64,000 nucleotides of DNA from positions 458,788 to 522,787 of the forward strand of contig JAHCIJ010000003.1 in assembly GCA_026129255.1 (NCBI GenBank), read 5' to 3'. This document shows, in pieces, positions 43,445 to 53,900 of the stretch. The notes under the pieces are model-generated. The model ran no database searches. It saw only the letters and a list, made by a program, of their open reading frames with translations, and was not told the origin of the DNA. Source of the DNA: Anaerolineales bacterium (GTDB taxonomy: Bacteria > Chloroflexota > Anaerolineae > Anaerolineales > UBA11579). Numbering within the stretch: the stretch's first letter is position 1; each line of letters opens with the position of its first letter. The position numbers were made by a program, and so were the translations under genes.

Positions 43445-44350
43445 GTGGTTAAGCGACAGGAGTTTCCGAAACAAAAGGCATCAGCTTCCATTTCTCTAGA
43501 AGAAGCGTTTACAGACTTTATTCTGTCCAGAGAAGCGATGCTGTGCCGTCCTAGAACAATCCAGTTCTATATATTTACTTTGGGCAAGTTTATGAACTGG
43601 CTAGAAGAAGGGTCTGTTGTGGAGGCTAGTGAGATTTCTGCTCGTCATGTGAGAATGTATCTCTCAGCAATGGCTCAGAGAGAACTAGCTGACACCTATA
43701 TTCATAGTCATGCAAGGGCAGTGCGGACATTTGTGAGGTTTCTATATTCTGAGGGGTATCACCCAGAGGAAGTTAAGTTTCAGATGCCCACACTTGCTCA
43801 GAAGCGCCTCCCTGTGCTTAGTGCTGATGATCTTCGCCAAGTCATATCAGTTTGCAAGCGGCCTCGTGACTTGGCTTTGATGCTGTTGATGGCAGACACA
43901 GGCGTTCGGCGAGCTGAACTCTGTGGGCTTAACTGGGGTGATGTAGACGTAAAAAAGGGAACAATAGCAATTCGTGAGGGGAAGGGCGGAAAGTTTCGAA
44001 CAGTGATTGCAGGGGTTAGGACTAGGCGAGCTTTGCTGAAGTACAGGAGAACTATTGCTGCAGAAGCTTCAGCACCCGTGCTACAGACCCGTTCCGGTGG
44101 CAGGATGACACATGCTGGCCTGCGCTCAATGCTATTGAGAATTGGGAAGCGGGCAGGTATTCATCTGTCGCCTCATATGCTGCGACGGACTTTTGCCACA
44201 CTTTCACTCAGGGCAGGGATGAATCCTTTGCATCTACAGGGCTTATTGGGACATTCTTCACTGGAAATGACTAATCACTATGTGCAGATGCTGGATGATG
44301 ATTTGCAAGTGGCTCATAAAGCTTTTGGGCCAATAGACAACCACCTATGA
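43445..44350 (+). CDS. Tyrosine recombinase/integrase (XerC/D-like)
   Basis: The protein is 301 residues. A SAM-like DNA-binding N-terminal domain (20-105) precedes the catalytic domain with Arg in TGVRRAEL, Lys in GKGGKFR, HxxR in HMLRRTF, His in LLGHSS and the nucleophilic Tyr in NHYVQM. All are intact, so it should be active. It starts with GTG 60 bases inside the left repeat and reads into the element, which fits the role of the element's integrase. The tRNA promoter at the edge may drive it. Confidence 0.92.
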   Translation: MVKRQEFPKQKASASISLEEAFTDFILSREAMLCRPRTIQFYIFTLGKFMNWLEEGSVVEASEISARHVRMYLSAMAQRELADTYIHSHARAVRTFVRFLYSEGYHPEEVKFQMPTLAQKRLPVLSADDLRQVISVCKRPRDLALMLLMADTGVRRAELCGLNWGDVDVKKGTIAIREGKGGKFRTVIAGVRTRRALLKYRRTIAAEASAPVLQTRSGGRMTHAGLRSMLLRIGKRAGIHLSPHMLRRTFATLSLRAGMNPLHLQGLLGHSSLEMTNHYVQMLDDDLQVAHKAFGPIDNHL

Positions 44351-44519
44351 CCCCCCACTTTGTTCAAAAAATTTGATGCTTGCACTCGGAATAACCACTA
44401 CTGTGTTTGTTGTTGCCGCTGAAGTATGAACAATTTTGCTTGTCGGGGCTCAATTGTGAGGAAACGCTGCGTTTTTCAAGAGCTGTTTTGTATATTTATG
44501 AAGAATTTTCGAAACATGA
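44351..44519. other. Region after the integrase gene
   Basis: No gene seen. A short stem AAACG-CTG-CGTTT followed by T (44462-44476) may be a weak terminator of the integrase transcript. Confidence 0.4.
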
Positions 44520-44525
44520 TATAAT
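44520..44525 (+). promoter_or_regulatory. Extended -10 promoter of a candidate small RNA
   Basis: TGATATAAT is an extended -10 element (TG-N-TATAAT). No good -35 is seen, which extended -10 promoters do not require. It points at the structured sequence downstream, which has no reading frame of note. Confidence 0.45.
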
Positions 44526-44531
44526 AGTTAA

Positions 44532-44629
44532 TATAGGGTGGAAATAAAGAGAAAACCAGCAATTTTTAATATTTATTCTCAGTTCAGATGTGCTTGACTA
44601 AGGGTTTGTTGCCCCAATGGGCGTTTTTT
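44532..44629 (+). ncRNA. Candidate small RNA with intrinsic terminator
   Basis: About 100 bases between an extended -10 element and a terminator: GCCC-CAAT-GGGC at 44611-44622 followed by G and six T. The same stretch is enclosed by a perfect 9-base inverted repeat, AACCAGCAA (44554-44562) and TTGCTGGTT (44628-44636), so a longer alternative fold exists that would compete with or include the terminator. No known RNA family recognised. Confidence 0.4.
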
Positions 44630-44636
44630 GCTGGTT

Positions 44637-45247
44637 CAGCTTTATTGATACCTACTAATCTTCATTGATTCCGATTTATCGCCTCTTATCAATAAGAAAA
44701 ATACACTTTTATGTACCCAGAGCAGGAACTGGATAACCAAATTCTCAGGCGATTATAGCCACCTAGGGCTGAACTAAATCTAGGATCGGACAAACATATA
44801 AGAAACCATCCGTCCCCGAAAAGGCATGATCGGCACGAGGCCCGAATGTCTTTGTGGAGCAAGGAAAGAACTTTCGAACTTTGATTGTGGGTAGCGTAAA
44901 GCGGGACCCGACTACCTTTGATTTCCTTGGTGCAGGATATAGGCACTGTGGAGTAGGGCGTACTCCCTCTTGAACAGCCTTTCAAGAGTTAATGAAGCGA
45001 CCCCCAGAACTCACACTCTATCCATTTATCATTGCGAAAGCAGTGGTAGATGGGTGGAGTGTATCTGAACCAGAACTCTCCCCAAAAGCAACTGCCCTAT
45101 GTTGATATTCGGTACCCGAAATAGAGCAACTTAGCATCTTGTTGTTATTAACTCAATTGCTAAATCTAATTCCTATTTGGGTTCTGGTTGGATTTAAGCA
45201 TCAATTTATCAACTCATCTTATTCAAACGGAGAACAAATATTGACAA
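44637..45247. other. Noncoding stretch rich in short inverted repeats
   Basis: About 610 bases without a convincing gene; the longest frame on the minus strand (44689-44985) is a low-quality composition with no ribosome site. Short hairpins occur in series: GAGTA-gggcg-TACTC at 44951-44965, CTCTTGAA-cagcct-TTCAAGAG at 44967-44988, and TTCGG-TAC-CCGAA near 45108. It may hold structured RNA or protein-binding sites for the element. Confidence 0.45.
44967..44988. promoter_or_regulatory. Dyad CTTGAA-N6-TTCAAG, possible operator
   Basis: A perfect 8-base inverted repeat (CTCTTGAA / TTCAAGAG). Its core recurs with a seven-base spacer at 47959-47977 in the leader of the STAND gene. The shared core in one element suggests a common DNA-binding regulator, perhaps the XRE protein. 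Confidence 0.35.
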
Positions 45248-45757
45248 ATGATAGAGATTTCAGAACAAAATAATCAGCGAAGGTGGAGTGCAGGGGCAGA
45301 AGCACGATTTTGGAAAAAGATTGACAAAAAAGAAGATTCAATCAGTTGCTGGGCTTGGAAAGCTGGCAAACAAAGCAAAGGATATGGTTCCTTTGGGGTT
45401 GGAGGAGGAAGAACCGAGCTAGCTCACAGGATTTCTTATGAAATTACTTTTGGGAGTATCCCAAATGGACTGGTCGTAAGGCATAAGTGTGATAACCGAG
45501 CATGTTGCAACCCAAGCCATCTTCTACTTGGAACTGCCGCAGATAACAATAGAGATGCTGTAATGAGGGGCAGGACTGCAAGAGGCGAAAGAAACGGCCG
45601 TGCGAAGCTAAAAGAATTTCAGGTTAGGTCAATACGTGAAAAATACAAGAACAAGACTTCGACACAAGTGGAATTGGCTTTAGCCTATAAAGTAAGCCGC
45701 TCAACGATTGCTAACATAGTGAAAGAGAGATACTGGCAATTGCCTTTGGCTGGATAG
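45248..45757 (+). CDS. HNH endonuclease (homing-type, HNH_3) with C-terminal helix-turn-helix
   Basis: The protein is 169 residues. Residues ~30-110 match the HNH_3 zinc-loop nuclease: CWAWKAGKQSKGYGSF, LAHRISYE with the first catalytic His, HKCDNRACCNPSHLLLGT with the zinc Cys and the NP-H pair, and DNNRDA. Residues 120-160 form a helix-turn-helix (VELALAYKVSRSTIANIV) that likely sets target choice. Such enzymes spread introns or move as free-standing genes. Nothing nearby looks like an interrupted host gene. Confidence 0.85.
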   Translation: MIEISEQNNQRRWSAGAEARFWKKIDKKEDSISCWAWKAGKQSKGYGSFGVGGGRTELAHRISYEITFGSIPNGLVVRHKCDNRACCNPSHLLLGTAADNNRDAVMRGRTARGERNGRAKLKEFQVRSIREKYKNKTSTQVELALAYKVSRSTIANIVKERYWQLPLAG

Positions 45758-45808
45758 GCTAAATTTGTTCACCGATTGAGATTGCCGATAGCTAGTGACT
45801 AAAAGGTA

Positions 45809-46684
45809 TTAAGGAGCCTGGATCGCTTCGAGCTCTCTGGTCATTCTGCTAAATGCCTGATTCAAATTCTCAATATAAAAGATCGCATCTTTTCCATCGC
45901 TGTTCCCGTCTAGCCAATTTGCATAGAAAAGCATGAACGCATATGTCTGATTGTATAGATTCACAGTGCTGTCATGATAACCCGCAAATTTTGTGGGCAC
46001 GGGTGATACCCTGGCAAGGTCCTCTGCGCTTTCCGCTAAAGTAATCATTGTGTCTATTATCGAAACCCGCCATGCTTGGTTCCAATATAGACTCGGGGCA
46101 AAATTCAGCTGGCCGTGTTGGCCTAAAAAGCGGTTAAGGGCATTCTCATACCTCTGCACATATACAAGAGTCTCAGTAAGGTATCTAGTTTCTTCTATGA
46201 GCGCAGTGTAGGTGGCTGTATGCGCCGGAATGAATGTAGCAGTGGGGGCTCGAGTTGGAGCAGTAGTAGGAGTAGGGATAAGAGTTGAAGTCCTTGTGGG
46301 TGGGGATGTTGGCGTACTTGCTAATTGAGCATAAGCATCAGAGTTAAAAATGATGAGCGAAGCACCTCCGCAGAACAAAATGACAAGAACAAACAATCCA
46401 GCAATTAGTGTATGGGTTGATTTGAGCCTGCTCTTATCAGAGAAAGTGCTCAGTGGCCCAATATCAGGAGAGAGGGGGTTATTAAATAGCAACGAATTCG
46501 AGGGCAAATATTGTCCAGCTTTCTCTAGTACCGCGTCTTTGCGAGATTCGGATGCTATCTCATAAGCTAATAACCAAGCGGCTTCGTTTGCAGGGTTAGT
46601 AGTCAGGATTTTGTTCAACAGCCCCCAAGCCTCATCTTTCTCCCCTTGAGCAATCAAGCCCTTCGCTCTTTCTAAGTCTGTCAT
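45809..46684 (-). CDS. Membrane-anchored protein with TPR-like N-terminus
   Basis: The protein is 291 residues. Residues 1-60 form a tetratricopeptide-like pair (LIAQGEKDEAWGLLNKIL, NEAAWLLAYEIA). One membrane helix at ~91-113 follows, then a Thr/Pro-rich linker at ~123-160 and a C-terminal outer domain of about 130 residues. I do not recognise the outer domain. The same plan is found in the next gene upstream (46735-47537), so the pair arose by duplication or shares a common anchor module. A role in defence is unproven. Confidence 0.7.
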   Translation of the reverse strand: MTDLERAKGLIAQGEKDEAWGLLNKILTTNPANEAAWLLAYEIASESRKDAVLEKAGQYLPSNSLLFNNPLSPDIGPLSTFSDKSRLKSTHTLIAGLFVLVILFCGGASLIIFNSDAYAQLASTPTSPPTRTSTLIPTPTTAPTRAPTATFIPAHTATYTALIEETRYLTETLVYVQRYENALNRFLGQHGQLNFAPSLYWNQAWRVSIIDTMITLAESAEDLARVSPVPTKFAGYHDSTVNLYNQTYAFMLFYANWLDGNSDGKDAIFYIENLNQAFSRMTRELEAIQAP

Positions 46685-46769
46685 CTAGAATTCGCCATGT
46701 GGTTTTGAACAAGTGCGGTGGTTTTGCTCTTCACCTAGTCAAACTGCCTTCCCCAATAGTTTGTAGGTG

Positions 46770-47537
46770 TCACCAAACCCGTGTTGGGGGTATAGAGCCA
46801 TTCAGCATATTCGCGGGAGCCATTGAAATAGAAATAAAATCGTACATAATAGTCGTTGCCTGCTTCTCTGATAGTCCACCCATCTGCTTTGAAGCTATGC
46901 CCGTCCACTTCGAAAATGATTGAAGCCAATAAATCACATCACGTTTTGGTTCACCTACATATCCTCTATAGTTTTGAACATAACTAAGCGCGGCCGCTTT
47001 CTCTTGTTCGCCTGCTGCTGAAACAGAACTTGATATGGTGACTGACCTTGGCGTGGCAACAGGTTTTGATGTTGTGCCTGAGTTAATAAGACTGCTGATG
47101 AAACAGAGTGCAATTAGAATTACAACTGCCCATGCGCAACCAGGGGACAGTTTTGGATTTGGTGAGGACCGATCCCCTTGTTGCTGTGATACTGGGGTTG
47201 CGAAAGCTGGAGCAGGACTTTTGTAACCACGCAAAGCCAAGCGTTTAGAAAGAGCCCCTTTCGGTTCGTGAGAAAGTGAACTGAGAGGCGGTTCAATTTT
47301 GCGACGAGTTTCAAAAGATATTCCGTGAGCTAATTCAGCTAACTTCGAACTGTTCGGAAGATAGGTTAGCGCTTTCTGTGCAATGTTTTCACGCACATCA
47401 GGCTTGGCAAGCTCATATGCCAGTATCCATGCATCTTCATTCCTGGGATTGGATGCCAACGCTTGATTAAGTAAATCCCAGGCCTGTTTCCTCTTGCCCG
47501 AATTAACCAAATCCCTCACTCTGTCTAAGTTTTCCAT
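46770..47537 (-). CDS. Membrane-anchored protein with TPR-like N-terminus, frameshifted near its C-terminus
   Basis: The frame gives 255 residues. It starts with the same helical module as the neighbour (LVNSGKRKQAWDLLNQAL, NEDAWILAYELA), then a basic linker and one membrane helix (~153-172). After DVIYWL the frame runs into a poor tail, whereas the other frame continues smoothly (ASIIFEVDGHSFKADGW ... EYAEWLYTPNTGLVTP) to a stop at 46735. Loss of one G near 46926 would explain this. The whole gene is then 46735-47537 with an outer domain of about 90 residues. Confidence 0.65.
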   Translation of the reverse strand: MENLDRVRDLVNSGKRKQAWDLLNQALASNPRNEDAWILAYELAKPDVRENIAQKALTYLPNSSKLAELAHGISFETRRKIEPPLSSLSHEPKGALSKRLALRGYKSPAPAFATPVSQQQGDRSSPNPKLSPGCAWAVVILIALCFISSLINSGTTSKPVATPRSVTISSSVSAAGEQEKAAALSYVQNYRGYVGEPKRDVIYWLQSFSKWTGIASKQMGGLSEKQATTIMYDFISISMAPANMLNGSIPPTRVW

Positions 47538-47632
47538 AGAACTCCCTCAGCCAGGCGGTTTTTATAGGAATATTATAGTCTGTCAGAAATAAGTCTGTTG
47601 TCTAATTGACTGCATGGGTATTTACTTCCCCG

Positions 47633-47842
47633 ATGAGCCAACTTAGTAAACTTTTTGCTCTAAATATGAGGAACTACAGGAAGAAAGCTGGAATTAGCCA
47701 AGAAGAATTGGCTGATAAAGCAGGGTTGCATAGGACACACGTAAGCCTGATAGAGAGGGAGAAGCGAAACGTAAGTATAGTAACAATTGAAAAGATAGCG
47801 AAAGCTCTAGATATTGAGCCGTATAGATTGCTTAGACCATAA
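47633..47842 (+). CDS. XRE-family helix-turn-helix regulator
   Basis: A 69-residue protein that is almost only a Cro/C1-type helix-turn-helix: NYRKKAGISQEELADKAGLH followed by RTHVSLIEREKRNVSI. The size fits controller proteins of restriction-modification and other defence loci. I start at ATG 47633; a TTG/ATG-containing extension upstream adds unrelated residues. It lies before the STAND gene on the same strand with 147 bases between, including a promoter and a dyad, and probably regulates that gene. Confidence 0.85.
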   Translation: MSQLSKLFALNMRNYRKKAGISQEELADKAGLHRTHVSLIEREKRNVSIVTIEKIAKALDIEPYRLLRP

Positions 47843-47935
47843 GCAGGCAGCTTTTCTTGTCTATTTCAGATGGTTGTGCCAGAGAGGCGGTCACCCGAAC
47901 GTAATTTCTCTCAATTTGCCTGATAGCTAGCTTGA

Positions 47936-47941
47936 TATAAT
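47936..47941 (+). promoter_or_regulatory. Extended -10 promoter of the STAND NTPase gene
   Basis: TGATATAAT, an extended -10 element, lies 48 bases before the TTG start. Transcription would begin near 47948, leaving a leader of about 40 bases that contains the dyad at 47959-47977. Confidence 0.5.
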
Positions 47942-47958
47942 GGACAAATAGGGAAGAG

Positions 47959-47977
47959 CTTGAATTTAGTCTTCAAG
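47959..47977. promoter_or_regulatory. Dyad CTTGAA-N7-TTCAAG in the STAND gene leader, possible operator
   Basis: This inverted repeat lies between the predicted start of transcription and the start codon, where a bound repressor or an RNA hairpin would reduce expression. It shares its core with the dyad at 44967-44988. Confidence 0.4.
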
Positions 47978-47989
47978 TTGTGAGAAAGC

Positions 47990-50900
47990 TTGAGTTCACC
48001 AAATTACAGAGGCGCGAGGGGTTCTAATGCGGGTGATGACTATCATGAACTCTGGGTCTTAACTCAAGCATTAACGCTTTTAGATCTCAGTGCCGATCTT
48101 AACCTCATCGAAGTCGAGGGCATTTCAGCCGCAACTGAACTAAATCAAAATACATGGGATGGTGTAGATTGCACCATGTATTTCGGTGGCGACTCAATAG
48201 AAACTGCATCCCAAATTATCATTGATCAAGTTAAATACTCCGGAGCAAATCCAGCGAATAACTGGACACTCAAAAGACTATCGGGGCCGGATCCAAAAGG
48301 CTCTATCTTGGCTAAATTGGCCCGCGTTTTCTTTGCAATCCAAAGCAAGCGGCCAGAGTTAGTTAGCCAAGGCAAACTAGCTCTTAGACTTGTTAGTAAT
48401 CAACCCCTTTCCCAAGACGTAATTGCATGGCTAAGAAGCCCGGATTTCGACGGATTAAATTGGGACTCAGATGTTTCCCTCTCTCTAGGTTTTAATGAAA
48501 CCAATCTAGTGGAGTTTACAAGGTGTCTGGATTTTTCTGAAACAGGCAATGATTCGAGAATCAAGTTTAGAGAGAATCTTCTTAGAAGAATAAACGATTG
48601 GACTGGGGAGGCATCAGACGGTACAGTAAAAACCCTGCTTCGCTCAGTCAGAGAATTAATGTTTCCAGAAGCAGTTGGTCAAGCTATCACAACTGAAACA
48701 GTTTTGTCGTGGATGGGCGTTTCCAGTAGAGAGGCGCTCTTCCCATGTCCATCACACATTAAGCAAACGACAAATTTAATAAGCCGGGAAATTTCACAAG
48801 AAATTGTGGATGCTCTTGGAAACGGGATTCAGTACCTCTGCCTCCACGGCACGGGAGGTGTTGGAAAGACCACCGCTATACAAGACATCGGGAGGTTGCT
48901 CCCAGAAAGTTCAAAAGTAGTGGTTTATGACTGTTACGGAGAAGGCCGATATCTTGATTCGGATGCCTATCGTCACCGTAATCGGGATGCCTTCATTCAG
49001 CTGATTAATGATTTAGCAGTGAAATCTCAGCTGCCGTTGCTCATCAATTTCAAGTACGACCTTAATTTTGTAAAATTGTTCAAAGAAAAGCTAACAAAAG
49101 CATCGCAAATACTAGCTGACCAAAGTTCAGACGCGCTTCTACTAATTGTTATAGATGCCGCTGATAACTCAGTTATGGCTGCCGCGCAAAGCGCATCAAA
49201 TGAACCAAGCTTCGTTCTTGATTTTGTGAACATCGGAGATTTGCCTGCAAATATTCGATTTGTCATAACCGCAAGAAGCGGTAGGTTAGAAAATCTAAAG
49301 CTGCCTGGAAAGTACAATTTAATTGAAGCTAGGGGGTTTACTCTTGATGAAACAGAACAATATGTAAAGTCATTCTGGAAAACAGCTAGCCCAAGCTGGG
49401 TACAGGAATTTCACGTCTTAGCTGGAGGCAACCCACGTGTCGAATACTATGCTCTAAGTCAATCAAAGGAAAACTTTGAAGACGCCATTGAGCATCTGAG
49501 ACCAAATGGAAAGAACCTCGACCAAATTTTCACTTCTCAGTTGGAACTTGCTCGTCGCAAAGGAGCCTCGAAGTCGGAGATGGCTCTGCTGTGTGGTGCC
49601 TTAGCTCGTCTTCCGCGTCCGATACCTATTAGCTACATCGAAAAGGTCACTTCGCTAAGTGGATCATTGATCACCGATTTAAGTTCTGACCTTGCTCCTG
49701 GAATCATCTTGTATGAAAACCTTTTAGGGTTTTCTGATGAAGATTTCGAAACATTCATACGGGAAGAGGGAAGGAGTGTAACCGCCTCCGTCGATCAAGA
49801 TATTTCGCAAGTCCTTTTTCTTGAGCGCCATGAAGATTCGTATGCGGCTGCTCATATTGCGTCCGCTTTATTTAACGCCGGCCGACGTGGTGACATCCTT
49901 AGTCTAGCAGAAGAAGGAGAGCCTAAAGTTATTCAAGACTTGGTACTGCGTAGAGAAGTCTATCTTAAAAGATTGCGTCTCAGCATGAAGGTATGCCGGG
50001 AAGCTGGAAATAACCCGGACGCTATCCTAATCTTGCTCAAAGGCGCTGAGGCATTAAAAACAAGTGATGTTATCCAAGCTGTACTTTACGATCATCCAAC
50101 GCTGACATCGGCATATGCAAGTCCATCAGTTATCAAACTATTAAGTGATCCCAATACTTATGAAAGGCATGGCCCACTGCTGTTTCATCTGATGAGGGCG
50201 AACGCAGAAAAGAATGATCGAATAAAAGCAAAAGGGAATTTTAGAGCTATTTCTGCCTGGATGAAAAGCCGAGCAAATTTTATAGAGCAGGAGAAGGAGA
50301 GGCATCCCCAAGTTAATCCTCAGGGATGGGATATTGGAATTGATGAGATAGCCGCGGAAGCCGAAGCGGTTTTGATGCTCGATGGTCCCGGTGAGGCCAT
50401 TGAGTTCCTGCGACGCTGGCGACCTAAAAGGGTGCAACTTCATGCAGCCATGAAGTTGAGCCAAAAGCTTATTAAGCAAGGCAAACATTCCTTGATTCAG
50501 AAGTGCATAGACGAGCCGGGAATTCCTAATGCTTGGAAGTTCTTCTTTTTAGTTGATAGGGCGGCATCGGGGCAAAACTTTGATTTGTCTCTGTTGCGGG
50601 ATGGGCTAGGCAGTCTACTGCGCCGAGGACTTTTCCGGCCACAGCAATTAAAAGGCGCCAAGTATGTAGATGACTTTACTCCTGAATACTTTGACAAATT
50701 AATTCTAGGAATTGAAATATTAGTAGCTAACGGCATTCTTTCTGACGATGTGCTAGCAGCATTACAGGTTCTTTCCGACCCGCGGGCGCGTCAAGCGGCA
50801 TCTCTGTTCTCGTCAGATACGAATTTCTTAGATGTTGTGATGCGTGCCTATGTTCTAAATCGCAGAATAAAAAAACGCAAGCCTACTCCAAGCTCATTTC

Positions 50901-53900
50901 TCTTGAAAATAAGAAGCAGGGGCAAAGGAGAAAGTTTGGAGACTCGTGCAAAAGAAGAGAAACACTTTAGGGAAATCGAAGAGTTTCTTGCCCCCTTTTT
51001 TGAATTTTACGAACTACGAGCAGAGACAATCTTGGGCCTGCTTGACAAAGATAATATTGTTTCCAAATTTATCGATGTCACCGCCCGAATAAACTCCAAT
51101 TATAGAGTAAGCAATAGTCATTGGTCGCAAGCAATGAAGGCGAAAGTTTCCACTTCCTGTATCAGCATTTTATTACTTATGGGAATTGATGAAAGAAACT
51201 TATGGGAGCTTTCTCTTGCGCTTCTGAATTTGCCACTAGACAGTCTTTCGACGAGAGACGCTGACCTTTTAGATATTCTTGCCTATAAACAGGAAATGCA
51301 TGATTTGATAATTGGTTATCTTTCGAATCGCTCAAATGTCATTTTGGGTCAAAGGGTGTCGGCGTCAGAAAAAACTGAGTGGTTGATTCGCAATGCTAAA
51401 ACATTGCAGCCGATCAGCTTGAATGACTCCCAGGCGATTTTTAACAAGGCTATCGATGTTGCGGATCAGATTGATTCAAATGCATTGCATGAGATTAAAC
51501 TGTTTGCCCCGCTTGTTGATAGCGCAAGAACACTAATAGATGCAGATAAAAAACGGGAATTTTCCTCTAGGCTAATTGAAATATACGGAGACTTAGCAAT
51601 TAGGTTACAAGGAGAGGATGGGTTTCCCTGGGAGAAAATTAGCAGTTCTTTGGTGGGACTAGATACAACTTTAGCCCTTGCAGCTTGTGCAACTTGGGAA
51701 GATCAAGGAATAGTCGGCAGGGAGAAGCTGCTTCCGGGGATTATCAGCGCTGGGTTGTATTACGGTGATTTAACTGCTGCTCAGGCGGTTTCGTTTCTAG
51801 AACTGCTTGATTTCCTTGACATCGAGGTTTTGAGCCAAATTTTAACAGTATTGTCATCTGAGGAAGACGCCTCATCGAAAGAAAAAATAGTGGAAGTATT
51901 AGCGAAAAAAGAATTGCTCCATTTTGGCTTGCGGCCACGGAAACAGGTTTTTGAAAAACTAGCCGCAACAGCCTCTAGTTCACAACATCTATTTTGGTTG
52001 GCAAAATTAGAAGAGACTCTTCTATTTTTATCGCTTGGTGAAGAAAGCAACGATTCGGAGACAACTGAAGACGCTTCTACATTTTCTATTGATTTAGAAG
52101 TCGCCCAATTAACAAACCCTGCATATATTCTTGATATCGTCCAGCAAGCTAAGTCCACAGCCTCAGTGCAGAACCGCTATATCTCAGAAGTTTTTATTTA
52201 CAAATGGATCGCTTCTAAAGTTGCTCCAAAAGATCGGCTAAATCACATTGAAGCTCTTGTCGAACTGGCGGATAGGGTTAACTTCCCCCAAGAGCTATTG
52301 GGAATTTTGATCGAGAAATTGAAAGACTGGAAGAATTCTCCTTCAGTTATAAGTTGGTGTGAACAACAGCTGCCTCAAGTGATAGATCGGTACCTGCCAG
52401 AATTTGCTAGATATATAGGTTGGGGCGAATCTAATTTACTTGAAGCGATTGAGTTGACGAAGTCCAGTGGAGATCAGAAGGTTGAATCAATTTTAAGAGC
52501 TGTGGAAAAGCACCTTGATGTTCTAACAATACCAAACCTGATTGGAATACTTGAACTAGCATGCAAGTATTCTCCTTCCGGAGATAATAGAAAAATCCTA
52601 GAGTCCTTCTCTTTGCGGTTACTGGGGCGAATCCCTGAAGACCAACGAAGCCAATTTGATTGGACAAAGGCTCCGCAGACCTCGAAGCAAGGAATATGCC
52701 GATTTTTATACGCTTTAATGGGTGATATTGATGTGCGTGTAAGATGGATGGCTATTCATGCATTTGAGTGCTTGGTCCTCCTATCCCAGGATCCAGAAAG
52801 CGTAATAAGCAGTTTCTTGGAGAATTATCAGCTAAAAGAGGATCCGGTATTCAGGGCTCCAGATAAACCCTTTTATTGGATTGCCGCTAGATTGTGGTTA
52901 TCGATTGGTATGGCAAAGATTGCAAACGAAAAGCCGAGTTCCTTAACACGGTTCACTGAAACTATTTTCAAAATATATATGGATCCTGACTTTCCCCATA
53001 TCCTTATTCGCCAGATGGCAAAATCAATATTGTTGCGACTCCATGATGTCGAAGCTGTTCTAACCCCAGAACAGCTTGAAGCAACTCAAAATCCGCTTTC
53101 GCAGTTGCCGCGGAAAGCGAAAGCTAAAAATGGTTTTGGACTCAGACAGTCACGGTCCGAGAGCATGGAAGGCTTTAGATTCCACTTCGATTCAATGGAT
53201 ACGCTTCCATACTGGTACGAACCCGTGGTAAATCTTTTTGCGGATTTACCGTTTCGCGAATTCTTGCTAATGGCGGAACGATGGATTGTCGAAACCTGGG
53301 GAGTCACTGAAGATCCTTGGAAGTGGGATGACGAGCCCAGGGCACACATGTTTAGCGATAGAAGATACTCATTGTGGGACCATAGGCATGGTTCTATGCC
53401 GGTGCTTGAACGCTATAAAAACTATCTTGAATGGCATGCAATGATGTGTTCCGTTGGGGAAGCTTTGCAAAGCTACCCGCTTGCAAAGACCACCCAATAC
53501 TCATTTTCCTCTCTCGAGGAATGGATGCGAGAAAAGTCCCTTGCTCATCCTCCGCAGTGGCTGTCAGATTTTCACTTGGCCAAGCCCTTGGAAAGCAACA
53601 TTTGGAATCCGCCAGCAGAAAACATACTTTCCTGGATTGGCACGAACTCCTTAAATGACTTCCAAATTGAGTTTGAACAAGGAGACTTTTTTATAGTCGG
53701 TGGCCATAAGCAGTCAAATCAAGCTAAATTTTCTTTTGAAGTCAATATTTCCTCAGCATTAGTTTCTCCCAAAACCGCTAGGAGTTTGTTAAACGCCCTT
53801 GAAGCAGTTAAGGACCCATGGGACTATGCGTTACCTGAGACGGATGGCCAGCATGAGATCAATGAACCAGGATTCCTTTTAAAGGGCTGGCTTCGTCAGA

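Noticed and set aside
44689..44985. Minus-strand small gene in the island
   Set aside because: No ribosome site, poor composition, and the region is full of short inverted repeats typical of noncoding sequence.
44640..45247. Group I intron ahead of the HNH gene
   Set aside because: I could not find convincing P3/P7 core motifs or a split exon on the two sides.
46200..46320. Tandem repeat in the Thr/Pro-rich linker coding sequence
   Set aside because: The repeats are simple codon-level PT-type linker sequence, common in membrane-anchored proteins of this group, not a separate element.
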